This document shows, one piece after another, positions 7,997 through 17,500 of a stretch of 64,000 nucleotides of DNA; the stretch's first letter is position 1, and each line of letters opens with the position of its first letter. The stretch is taken from the NCBI RefSeq assembly GCF_018224885.1, contig NZ_JAGTXB010000020.1:1-64000 (forward strand), written 5' to 3'. Below the pieces are notes generated by a model. That model saw only the letters and a program-made list of their open reading frames with translations. It ran no database searches and had not been told where the DNA came from. Both the position numbers and the translations under genes were made by a program. This stretch comes from Chitinophaga hostae. GTDB lineage: Bacteria; Bacteroidota; Bacteroidia; Chitinophagales; Chitinophagaceae.

Positions 7997-10873
7997 ATGA
8001 ATCGCATTTCTACGAAATTATCCCGCCCCCGTTATGGCGTATTATTACTGTTGCTGCTGGCGGCAGGAGTGGTACGGGCGCAAACGATCAAAGGGGTTAT
8101 TGATGGTAAAGAAGGACATTTACCCGGGGCTTCTGTGCAGGCCGCCGGTATCAGGGCGGGCACCGCTACTGATCTGAATGGCGCATTTACACTGAATGTG
8201 CATACTACCGGTAGAATTACATTGCTGCTATCCTATATTGGTCATGAAACAAAACAACTCGAACTGCAGGTAAAGCCCGGCATCAATGATGCCGGTAATA
8301 TTATACTGTCGCCCACCGGCGGTAAGCTCGGCGAAATACTGGTAAAAGGCACCATGGCCCCTTCTACGGTAAAAGCATTGAGCATCAAGAAAAATGCGCT
8401 TGCCATTATGGATGTTATTGCTGCAGATGCTATCGGCAAATTACCGGACCGTAATGCTGCAGAAGCGGTACAACGCGTACAGGGCGTGGCCGTAGCCCGT
8501 TACCATGGCGAAGCAGATGCCGCCACTGTAAGAGGTACGCCGTTCGCCTGGACTTCCATCCTCTTTAACGGCAGCCGCTTACCCAGCGCTAACGTACTGG
8601 GCAACCGTAACTCCGTACTGGATGCGGTTCCTTCCGAAATGATACAGTACGTACAGGTGGCCAAAGCCATCACCCCCGATATGGAAGGGGATGCGATCGG
8701 TGGCTCCATCAACTTCATCACCCGTACCGCACCCGCCAAAAGAACGCTGAATGTTAGCGCCGCCGGCGGCTATAATACCTTTTCCAAAAATGCTACCTAT
8801 AATGCTTCCCTGGTATATGGCGACCGCTTTTTTAAGGATAAGCTGGGCGTTATGATTGCCGGCGCTATCTGGGACCGGCAATGGGGTACCGATTCGTATG
8901 AAATTGCTTATAACACCGGCCTGCCTGATCCGCAACAACAAAAATCTGTCAGCACCGTATTACTGAAACGCTATATGGGTAAAAGACAAACCTATGGTGG
9001 TAACGTAGGACTGGAATATAAATTCAATGCAGCCCACAAAATTTTTATGCGCGGACTGATGGACAAATTTAATGATATCCGTCCCGTATATGAATCTTAT
9101 GTAGACTATAACAATAGCCGCTTTCAATACAATTATCGCTATTCTTATTATCAGACCGTGTTAAACGGCGCAGAACTGGGAGGGGAACACCAGTTGTCTT
9201 CTAAAGTGAAAATGGACTGGGCGCTGAGTAATTATTACACCAAATACTTCCTGGAAACGCCTCCTACCAACAGCAACAAAGGATTGCCTATTGCCACTTT
9301 CAGACAAAAGATCACTGGTGGTTTTAACAACCTTTCTGCTGACGGTAAAAGATACTGGGGCTTCGACTCGCCGCAGGGTGTAGGTGGCGACCCGCTGCAT
9401 TTTGATGCCGGCTTAAAAAATCCTTCCGAAGTAATGGACCCGTCGAAATTAACCTTGCAGCAGCTGGTAATAGCACAGCTGGATACAAAGGAAGAAGATA
9501 AAACTGCCCAGCTGAATGTTAAGATCAATGCCTCTTCCAGGGTGAACCTGAAATTCGGCGCTAAATACCGGCATAAAGACAGGGCAGGGATGTACGGATC
9601 CAATATTGTATACCTGCCCGGCGCCGCGCTGGGTATTCCCAAATCGCCCGACCTGCTGGTACTGGATCAGCTGCAACGCACCGATTTTCCGGTACGCAGC
9701 ACGTTTTACAAAAGCATGGGCGGTAATTATAATTCCTTTATCATAGATCCGCTGACAAAGCAACAGCTGTTTGATTTGTATGATACTGCGGCGCTCCGCA
9801 AAAATGGCTTCGGTAATTATACGTCCGCCGCCAATGCCACCAATATTTATACCGGCACAGAAAACGTAGCTGCCGCTTATGCTATGGCGGAAATAGACCT
9901 GACAGATAAACTGAAAATGATAGCGGGGATAAGAAATGAGTATACTTCGTTTACCCTGCATGGCTCCAAAGCCAGTACAACAGGCACTCCCAAAGTCGCC
10001 ACTATTACGCCTGCCACGGTTGGCAACAACTACAACGCGCTGTTGCCTATGCTGCATCTGAAATACAGTATCAGCGAACAGGCCAACCTGCGTGCTGCCT
10101 ATACCCGTACGTTTATCCGTCCTAATTTTACGGATCTTACCCCGGGCGAGTCGGTGGATAACAGCGGCGCTACCATTACCATCACCAAAGGGAATCCCGA
10201 TCTGAAGCCTACCTTCTCCAATAACTTTGACCTGATGGGAGAATACTATTTTAATAATATCGGTCTGCTTTCCGGAGGGGTTTTCTACAAACAGATCAAA
10301 GATGTAATTTTTGCCGATAAAAGTTATTATACAGAGAATGGCAGCAACTACGTGGTATCACAGGCAAAGAACCTGCACAATGCCAGTCTCGCAGGGATCG
10401 AAGCCGGCATCAATAAGCGCTTTGATTTCCTGCCGGGTTTTCTCAGCGGATTTGGCGCTGAGCTGAACTACACCTTTATTCATTCTTCCGTAGAAGTACC
10501 CAGAACAGGCAGTGGGCCGAAAGTCACCGACAAAACCAGTTTGCCGAATCAATCCAGGCACCTCTTTAACAGCATTCTCTTTTACGAGCGCAACAACCTG
10601 ATGGTGCGTATTGCAGGGAACTACCGCGGGGCATCCGTGGAAACACTGAATCAGCAGCTGGGAAAAGATTTTTATATCTGGACAGACAAAAACTTTACAG
10701 TCGATGCTTCCGCTACCTGGAGCGTGAACTCCCGGATCAAGGTATTTGTGGAGCTGAATAACATTACCAACGAACCTTTAAAAACCTATATGGGTGATAA
10801 ACGCCGCATTGCAGCTGCTGAATGGTATGGCAGTCGTGGCCAGGCGGGTATCAGGTGGGATATCATCAAATAA
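7997..10873 (+). CDS. TonB-dependent outer-membrane receptor
   Basis: The 958-residue protein has a signal peptide ending near VVRAQ, a carboxypeptidase-regulatory-like domain at about 30-105 (IKGVIDGKEGHLPGASVQ, LSYIGHETKQLEL), a plug domain at about 125-240 (IGKLPDRNAAEAVQRVQGVAV, RGTPFAWTSILFNGSRLP, GDAIGGSINFITRTA) and a 22-strand-type barrel to the C terminus. The plug form with PDRNAAEAVQRVQGV marks the FecA/CirA-like group, not SusC, and no SusD partner is adjacent. The substrate is unknown. It is followed after 30 bp by a secreted phosphatase gene, so the pair may liberate and import a phosphorylated compound. Divergent from the AraC-type regulator. Confidence 0.9.
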   Translation: MNRISTKLSRPRYGVLLLLLLAAGVVRAQTIKGVIDGKEGHLPGASVQAAGIRAGTATDLNGAFTLNVHTTGRITLLLSYIGHETKQLELQVKPGINDAGNIILSPTGGKLGEILVKGTMAPSTVKALSIKKNALAIMDVIAADAIGKLPDRNAAEAVQRVQGVAVARYHGEADAATVRGTPFAWTSILFNGSRLPSANVLGNRNSVLDAVPSEMIQYVQVAKAITPDMEGDAIGGSINFITRTAPAKRTLNVSAAGGYNTFSKNATYNASLVYGDRFFKDKLGVMIAGAIWDRQWGTDSYEIAYNTGLPDPQQQKSVSTVLLKRYMGKRQTYGGNVGLEYKFNAAHKIFMRGLMDKFNDIRPVYESYVDYNNSRFQYNYRYSYYQTVLNGAELGGEHQLSSKVKMDWALSNYYTKYFLETPPTNSNKGLPIATFRQKITGGFNNLSADGKRYWGFDSPQGVGGDPLHFDAGLKNPSEVMDPSKLTLQQLVIAQLDTKEEDKTAQLNVKINASSRVNLKFGAKYRHKDRAGMYGSNIVYLPGAALGIPKSPDLLVLDQLQRTDFPVRSTFYKSMGGNYNSFIIDPLTKQQLFDLYDTAALRKNGFGNYTSAANATNIYTGTENVAAAYAMAEIDLTDKLKMIAGIRNEYTSFTLHGSKASTTGTPKVATITPATVGNNYNALLPMLHLKYSISEQANLRAAYTRTFIRPNFTDLTPGESVDNSGATITITKGNPDLKPTFSNNFDLMGEYYFNNIGLLSGGVFYKQIKDVIFADKSYYTENGSNYVVSQAKNLHNASLAGIEAGINKRFDFLPGFLSGFGAELNYTFIHSSVEVPRTGSGPKVTDKTSLPNQSRHLFNSILFYERNNLMVRIAGNYRGASVETLNQQLGKDFYIWTDKNFTVDASATWSVNSRIKVFVELNNITNEPLKTYMGDKRRIAAAEWYGSRGQAGIRWDIIK

Positions 10874-10903
10874 TTTCTTCTTAAAAAAACTAACAGGTAC
10901 TAT

Positions 10904-11716
10904 ATGAAAAAAATAATTTTGGCACTGGCTATCGCCTTGCCTGGTACAGCTTTTGCCCAGTTGTCGGACAGCGCTCAGAGAGTAGTGCGTATGCAGGGAA
11001 CGGTGAACTTCCGTGATGTAGGCGGCTATAAAACCCAGGAAGGCCGGCAGGTGGTATGGGGAAAAGTATTCCGCTCTGCCGATGTAAGCCGTTTAACCGC
11101 GCAGGATCTCAGCTTACTGGAACAGAAACATATTCATACCGTCATTGATTTCCGTGGGGTGAAAGAGGCTGCTGCAGCCCCGGATCACCTGTTACCGCAT
11201 ACTGATTATCTTTTGTGTCCTGCCGGCAGCGATAGTTTACCCGGCGCTGCGCAAATGGCAGAAATCATCAAAAACGGCGGGTTCCTGGAGAAGTTTTACG
11301 GCAACACCCAATACCTGGGCGCGCGCTATAAACCGTTATTCCAGAAATTGCTTACCCTTCCTGCCAGCGAATCCATCATGTACCACTGCACCGGTGGCCG
11401 CGACAGAACCGGGATGGCTACCGCTTTATTCCTCTACGCACTGGGGGTGCCGCAAAGTACCATTGAAGCTGATTTTACTGCCAGCAATGTATATCTCCAA
11501 CCCATGAACCGGCAGATGTTTAAAGGACTGCAGCAAAGCAGCGGTTTGGATGAAGAAACGATCCGCAAAGCCCTGGAACTTAAGCCGGAACTGCTTCATA
11601 GCCTGTTTGATGCTATCCGCAAACAATATGGTACGGTAGATAACTTTTTTGAAAAGGAATTGGGAATCGGGAAGAAGGAAAGAGCCATCCTGGTTAAAAA
11701 GTATACGGAGAGCTAA
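10904..11716 (+). CDS. secreted tyrosine-type phosphatase (Y_phosphatase3-like)
   Basis: 270 residues with a Sec signal peptide (ALAIALPGTAFAQ), so probably periplasmic or exported. The domain opens with GTVNFRDVGGYKT, the signature of the PF13350-type tyrosine/phosphoinositide phosphatases related to MptpB, and contains the P-loop HCTGGRDRTG with nucleophile Cys162 and Arg168 (CX5R). An RSADVSRLTAQDL segment fits the family. The substrate could be a phosphoprotein, phosphoinositide or other phosphate ester; the sequence does not decide. It is almost certainly co-transcribed with the TonB-dependent receptor 30 bp upstream and ends at a palindromic element. Confidence 0.87.
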   Translation: MKKIILALAIALPGTAFAQLSDSAQRVVRMQGTVNFRDVGGYKTQEGRQVVWGKVFRSADVSRLTAQDLSLLEQKHIHTVIDFRGVKEAAAAPDHLLPHTDYLLCPAGSDSLPGAAQMAEIIKNGGFLEKFYGNTQYLGARYKPLFQKLLTLPASESIMYHCTGGRDRTGMATALFLYALGVPQSTIEADFTASNVYLQPMNRQMFKGLQQSSGLDEETIRKALELKPELLHSLFDAIRKQYGTVDNFFEKELGIGKKERAILVKKYTES

Positions 11717-11730
11717 CAAATGCAGCGGAA

Positions 11731-11928
11731 TTTTTCTTGCCCAGGATTAATGGTGATTATGATGATTCCAAGGATTTTTCTTGTGATTATAATTTGATTT
11801 TAAAAGATTCGGGAAGATCTAAGCGAAAAATTAGCCTACGTCTCGCAAAATCTTTTAAAATCAAATCAATCACAGGAAAAAAAATCCTTGGAATCATCAT
11901 AATCACCATTAATCCTGGGCAAGAAAAA
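11731..11928. repeat. palindromic interspersed element, copy B
   Basis: A foldback of about 198 bp between the convergent phosphatase and MFS genes. Outer arms start TTTTTCTTGCCCAGGATTA and end in its mirror at 11928. This copy reads GATGATTCCAAGGATTTTT where the others read GATGATTTACAGGATTTTT, and the right arm carries the matching complement. A partial echo, CCCGGGCAAGAAAA, follows at 11930-11943. Confidence 0.85.
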
Positions 11929-11946
11929 TCCCGGGCAAGAAAACAG

Positions 11947-13101
11947 CTAATCAGTTATTCCCCTCACCATGAGTACAATCAGCAGTCCGCATATCGCCAT
12001 AATGGCAAACGACAGCCGTAAGCTGGTAGCCTGTGCTACGAATCCGATCAGTGGAGGAACTACGAGGAATCCTAAGTAACCGATGGTGGAAATGGAGGCC
12101 AGGGTTTGGCCGCTGTTGGCGCTTTTTGATTTACCAGCGAGACTGAAAACAAGTGGTACAACGCAGGCAACACCCAGGCCGGCAAAGATAAACCCGATGC
12201 CCGCTGTAACGGGATATGGCAGCAAAATGGCCAGCAGTAAGCCGCTGAGGATCAGCCAGCCGCTGTACAGCAGGATAGATTTAATGCCTATTTTTTTGAC
12301 GAGTTTGTCGCCCATAAAGCGACCGGTGGTCATGGCGACCATATATATTACAAAGGCCGCTACAGCGGTGGCTTTGCTGGCGCCTACTACTTTTTCAAAG
12401 TATAATCCGCTCCAGTCGTACATGGTATTTTCTGTAGCCATACAGGCAAAACAGATCAGGGAATATTTCAGCAACGATTTATCAGGAAGGGAAAATGCAG
12501 GCCGCTTTGTGGTTTCTTTTACGGGTTGGTCGGGAAATGTTTTCGGATAATAATACATGGTGAATGCCAGCAGTAATACGCTTATCAGCAGGAGGTGATA
12601 GGAGGGGGGCACATTCATGCTTACCATCAGCAGACCCGTGAGCGCTCCTACAGAACCCGCTACGCTCCAGATACCATGGAAGGTAGTCATAATGGACCTG
12701 GAGTAAAGATGTTGCACCGCCACCGCCTGTGCATTCATGGAGAGATTGAGCAGGTTACGGGCAGAACCGAAACAGAATAGCACCAGCGCCAATTGCCACA
12801 GACTGTTGGTGAAGCCCGGTAAACTCAGCACCACGTTGAATATCATGGCGCCAAACATCATGATTTTACGGCTGCTGAAATTGCCCAGCAGTTTACCGGT
12901 TACCGGCATGGTGAGCATGAGTCCTATGGGCAATGCAAATAATACGGCGCCCAGCTGGGCCTCGTTTAAATGCAACTGTTGCTGAATAGAGGGTATCCTG
13001 GAAGCCCAGGAAGAATAACCTAATCCTGAAATAAAAAAGAAAACGGAAGTGGCGATACGGTATTGCCGGGCATCGGTTTCGTTGTGAATATCTGCTAACA
13101 T
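11947..13101 (-). CDS. MFS transporter, YbjJ-like
   Basis: A 384-residue, roughly 12-helix major facilitator. After a short cytosolic N terminus come the conserved GLGYSSWASRIPSIQQQLHLN and a NLSMNAQAVAVQ stretch typical of the YbjJ/FucP-like MFS branch, with two six-helix halves joined near residue 185-205. Direction and substrate are unknown. I begin it at ATG 13101 (MLADIHNETDARQYR) because the longer frame overlaps the upstream gene and adds a non-membrane extension. It lies 43 bp after the nitrate assimilation genes on the same strand and may be a passenger of that operon. A palindromic element follows its stop. Confidence 0.85.
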   Translation of the reverse strand: MLADIHNETDARQYRIATSVFFFISGLGYSSWASRIPSIQQQLHLNEAQLGAVLFALPIGLMLTMPVTGKLLGNFSSRKIMMFGAMIFNVVLSLPGFTNSLWQLALVLFCFGSARNLLNLSMNAQAVAVQHLYSRSIMTTFHGIWSVAGSVGALTGLLMVSMNVPPSYHLLLISVLLLAFTMYYYPKTFPDQPVKETTKRPAFSLPDKSLLKYSLICFACMATENTMYDWSGLYFEKVVGASKATAVAAFVIYMVAMTTGRFMGDKLVKKIGIKSILLYSGWLILSGLLLAILLPYPVTAGIGFIFAGLGVACVVPLVFSLAGKSKSANSGQTLASISTIGYLGFLVVPPLIGFVAQATSLRLSFAIMAICGLLIVLMVRGITD

Positions 13102-13144
13102 GATCTGCGGTGTACACCAGTTTGCGGCGCTGAAGTACGCAAAA

Positions 13145-14587
13145 TTAGGCAAATATTGGCAAAATTGCCTCAAATTCCGTTACCTCCGCCTCACATACGT
13201 AGCAGCAGTAGTTTGCCGGTAAATCGGCAAACAATGTGCCCGGAGCAATACCCTGCTCGCTGTCACCCACCGTTTCATCGTATATGGTCATACAATGCGG
13301 ACACTGATGCACTTGTCTTTCAGCTACAGGCAGGTGTGCCAGCGATTGCTGTTCCTGTACATAATGCTGTAATACATTGGCTTCGCTGTGATGTTCATAA
13401 AATGTTTTGCATAAAGACACGATATAAGGCCCCAGGTGTTCTTTTGACACGCCTTCCCGGTATAGCAGCAATTGGGCAGAATTGGCGTTGTAATCTGCCG
13501 TATACAGGATGTCATAGCGTTGCATGTATTTAAGTTTGCTGCCATGTTTATTTTCCTGCTTGCGGATGACGACGGTGCCAAAAAGACTTGCCGGCCGGTT
13601 GACCCGCACGCTGAAACAAAGTCCGTAGGTACGCACATCTGCCGTATCAAAATAACGAATGATATGCCGTTTCAGGATCAACCCATCTTCACAGTTATCT
13701 TCTACCTGCCAGTTGAGTTCGTTGGCAGCATGACGTACATTGATACCATGTTTACCCAGTACATAGTCCCATAGTTTCCGGTGAACGGCATCAATGTTTT
13801 TGATGATGAGCGATTTCCACGGTGTGGCATATAGCTGACCGGTGCGCGTTTCCAGGCAAATGGTACATACTTCCTTCAGAAAGGGAATGGGAAAATCCTC
13901 ATCGCGGCGATATATACCCAGCCAGTAACTGTTATTGTATTTGTTGAATCCTTCATAGTAAGGTAAATGAAAAGCAGGCAGGTCGGGTTCTTTGTCGCGG
14001 GGAGAACTGATATAACCCGACGCTTGTTTTACCTGTGTATATATATGTTCCGGCGCATCGCCTTTGCTGAGGAAAGTTTCCACCTGTTTGCTCACCGCAG
14101 CAATATTATTGGTGTAGATCAGCTCCGGCCATGCAAACAGTTGCTGGCTGCCGGGTGTGCGCAAATACAGGTGCCAGTAATGTGTATGGGAAGAAGAGAT
14201 CCAGTTGATATGACCGGTGAACAGCGGCACAAATGTTTGCTGGCTGTCGCAGATATTGATCTTCAGGGCCGGTGCATAGTCAAAGAGATTAAATACATCT
14301 TTGTAAATCCCTTCACTTACCCAGCTGTCATGAATAAAGATATCGGCGGCCGGATAAGAGCTGATGATATTGGGTGTGTCGGCAAAACGGATTTGTTTTT
14401 CCCCGCAATTGCTTTTAAAAGCCGCTACATTTTTGTCGGGAATATCGATCAGTATTTGCTGCCGCAGCCCGAAACGGATATGCGTGGCCTGCGCAGCGCC
14501 GGCTATTTCCAGCAGTTCCAGCAGGTATCCCGGTGAAATAATGCCACCGGTAAAGTTGATCGGAAATGTATGGGTATGTTTTGCCAT
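13145..14587 (-). CDS. rubredoxin-tailed nitrite/sulfite-reductase-like protein
   Basis: A 480-residue protein starting MAKHTHTFPIN. Residues of about 10-60 (GGIISPGYLLELLEIAG, HIRFGLRQQILIDIP) resemble the ferredoxin-like half domain of siroheme nitrite/sulfite reductases, and a second such stretch lies near EVCTICLETRTGQLYATPW. The C-X5-C and C-X3-C iron-sulfur/siroheme ligands of true reductases are not visible. The C terminus is a rubredoxin domain, HQCPHCMTIYDE followed by NYCCYVCEAE, with two CxxC knuckles for one iron. An electron-transfer role for the nitrate reductase, whose stop is 2 bases upstream, is the best inference. The start at 14587 gives that spacing; a longer frame would overlap the reductase. 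Confidence 0.72.
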   Translation of the reverse strand: MAKHTHTFPINFTGGIISPGYLLELLEIAGAAQATHIRFGLRQQILIDIPDKNVAAFKSNCGEKQIRFADTPNIISSYPAADIFIHDSWVSEGIYKDVFNLFDYAPALKINICDSQQTFVPLFTGHINWISSSHTHYWHLYLRTPGSQQLFAWPELIYTNNIAAVSKQVETFLSKGDAPEHIYTQVKQASGYISSPRDKEPDLPAFHLPYYEGFNKYNNSYWLGIYRRDEDFPIPFLKEVCTICLETRTGQLYATPWKSLIIKNIDAVHRKLWDYVLGKHGINVRHAANELNWQVEDNCEDGLILKRHIIRYFDTADVRTYGLCFSVRVNRPASLFGTVVIRKQENKHGSKLKYMQRYDILYTADYNANSAQLLLYREGVSKEHLGPYIVSLCKTFYEHHSEANVLQHYVQEQQSLAHLPVAERQVHQCPHCMTIYDETVGDSEQGIAPGTLFADLPANYCCYVCEAEVTEFEAILPIFA

Positions 14588-14589
14588 AA

Positions 14590-17500
14590 TTATACAAGTG
14601 CCGCGGCGGTTTTTTGAATAGATTTTTCCAGCAACGCTTTTATTTCCGGTTTGCAGCTGCCGCAGCCCATACCAGCACCGGAGGCCTGGCACAGCTGCTG
14701 CAGGTTGTTGCAGCCACCGGCAATTTTTTCCATGATATTGCCTTCACCCACATTACCACAGGAACATACCAGTTTGCCGATAACCGGTGTTCCTTTTTTA
14801 CCTGAACGCAAAAGCTCCAGCCGTTTGTCCGATAGTTCAATCTGTTGCTGTATAAGATCCCTGAATTCTATAAATTCTGATTTATCCCCGATGAGGATGG
14901 CGCCCACAAGCTTGTCCTGGTGTATGATGCATTTCTTATAATATCGTTTTGCTTTATCTATGAATACTACTTCTTCATAAGCAGGGTCCTTGGGTGTTTC
15001 TACCATGCCCAGCGAACAAAGATCAGTGCCGTGCATTTTCAGGATATTCATGAAAAGCGAGCCTTTGTAGTAGCTGCTGATATCGCCGTTGAGGTAGCGG
15101 GCTACTACGGTTGCCTGTTCTTCTGCCGCCGCGGTAATGCCATACAGGGTACCGTTAAAGGCGGCAATTTCACCGATGGCATAGATATCCGGATCGCTGG
15201 TCTGCAGGTATTCGTTGACTACCACGCCGCGGTTACATAGCAGTTGCGCTGCCTGGGCCAATTCGATGTTGGGTACAGTACCGATAGACATCACCACTGC
15301 CTGGCAGGGAATATACAAACCGCTTTTCATACGCAGCCCTTCCAGTTGTGTTTGGCCGGAGAAGCGGTCAATTTCATCATTGTAGTAAATGTCGATGCCA
15401 CGGTCTGTTAGTTCTTCATACAGCAGTTGCCCGCCTAATGTGTCGAGTTGCCGGTCCATTAAGCGGGAAGTGCGTTGTATAACGCCTACGTCTATATTAA
15501 TTTCTTTGAGAGACGCCGCCAGCTCTATCCCTAATAATCCGCCACCTACGATCATTACTTTCCCTTTGGAGGGATCTATATGTTGTTTGAAGGCGTCGGC
15601 ATCCATCCGGGTGCGCATGGTAAAGATACCCGGAATGGCTGGCACGTCCCGAAGGGTGGCCGCCCTGCTGCCGGTAGCCATCAGTAATATGTCATACGTG
15701 TGTACGTTACCGTTACTATCGGTTAGCAGTTTGTTGCTGCGGTCAATATGTGTGATGCTCACACCCCGGTGAAGGGTGATGTTGAATACATTTTCTTCTG
15801 CTCTTGTCATTTTGATCAGCTGTTTCCATTGCTGGGTACCGCTGATATAGTCCGGTAACATTACCCGGTTATAGAAAGGGAGATCTTCTTTGCTGAATAC
15901 CACTATTTCGTCGGTGCTGTTCAGTTCCCGGTAGGATTTTACAAACCCGCAGGCGCCTGCGCCCGCACCTATGACCACTATTTTCTGTACGGGCTTCCGG
16001 TAGCGCTGTACCTGAACAGCGGAATATTTGAAGTCGGGTTGTTTGGAGATAGGGTCGAGGAGCGTGTTAGTCAGGTTGTTGGCCCGGTGCAGATCGTTGT
16101 TGAGTATTTTGCCCCAATGCATGGGTAAAAACACTACTCCTTTTTTGATGGTATCGCTGAGCTGTGCTTTTACCCTTACCTGTCCTCTTCCATTATGGAT
16201 GGTCACAATATCATCGGCCTGTATGCCCCGCTGCCGTGCATCTTCGGGGTGTATTTCCAGGTAGGCGGAAGAAATATGCTGTTTCAGTTTGCTCACTTTA
16301 CCTGTTTTGCTCATCGTGTGCCACTGGTCGCGTATACGCCCTGTTGTTAATATCAGGGGCAAATCTTTTGAGAGCTGCTCTGATTTATTGGCATCTTCAA
16401 AGCTGTGGATAACGGCTTTCCCATCGGCGGTGAAAAACTGGCGGTCTTCAAACAGGCGTGGAGTGCTTTTGCCGCTGTGGTAAGGCCATTGCACGCTGCG
16501 TTGCTCCTGTAAGGTCTGGTAATTCAACCCGCTGATATCTATGTTGGTGCCGGCAGTCAGGCGGCAGTGCTCTTCATAGATCTCCGACATATTCGTATAG
16601 TCGAAACCGTGATACCCCATTTTTTGTGCAAACCGGCAGATAATTTCAGCATCCGGTAATGCTTCCCCGGGGGCGTCAGTTAATTTGGAGAGATAGCTGA
16701 TGCGGCGTTCGGCGTTTGTCATGGTACCTTCCTTTTCGGTCCATGCAGCGGCAGGAAGTATGACGTCGGCAAAGCGGAGGGTTTCCGGTTTGTTGGAAAT
16801 TTCCTGCACGACTACAAATTTTGTTTTCAGCAATCCCGCTTCTGCAAAACGCACATCCGGTAAGCTCACCAGCGGATTGGTACACATGATCCAGATCGCC
16901 TTCAAGCTGCCGTCGTGCATAGCGCGGAACATTTCGGTAGCTGTAAGACCTGGTTTATCAGACAATTCGGTACCACCCCAGAATTCCTGTACTTCCTTGC
17001 GGTGCTGTGGGTTGCTGAGCACGCGATGCGCGGGCAGCAGGTTGGATAATCCTCCTACTTCCCGGCCGCCCATAGCGTTGGGTTGCCCTGTTAAGGAGAA
17101 AGGGCCGCTGCCCGGCTTGCCGATATGACCGGTGATGAGATGCAGGTTGATGAGACTCAGGTTTTTGTTGACGCCTACCACGCTCTGATTTAATCCCATG
17201 GTCCAGAAGGTCATGAAGCCGGTGGCGTTGCCGATATAGTCTGCCGTGGTATATATATCTTCCGCTGAAATGCCGCATATGGCGGCGGCCTCTTCCACGG
17301 TGCGTTCCATTACGGTATCCTTGTACTTGTCGAAACCGTTGGTATGTTCTTTTATGAAGGAGCTGCTGGTGTGCCCGGCGGTGATGAGCGCCCGGCCGAT
17401 GGCATGATGCAACACAATATCGGTGCCGGGGTTTACCTGCAGGTGCAGGTCGGCGGTGGCGCAGCTTTGTGTTACGCGCGGATCACTGACAATGATCTTC

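Noticed and set aside
11737..12021. A 94-codon plus-strand frame overlapping palindromic element B
   Set aside because: It is made of foldback repeat sequence and the antisense of the MFS gene end; composition is not protein-like.
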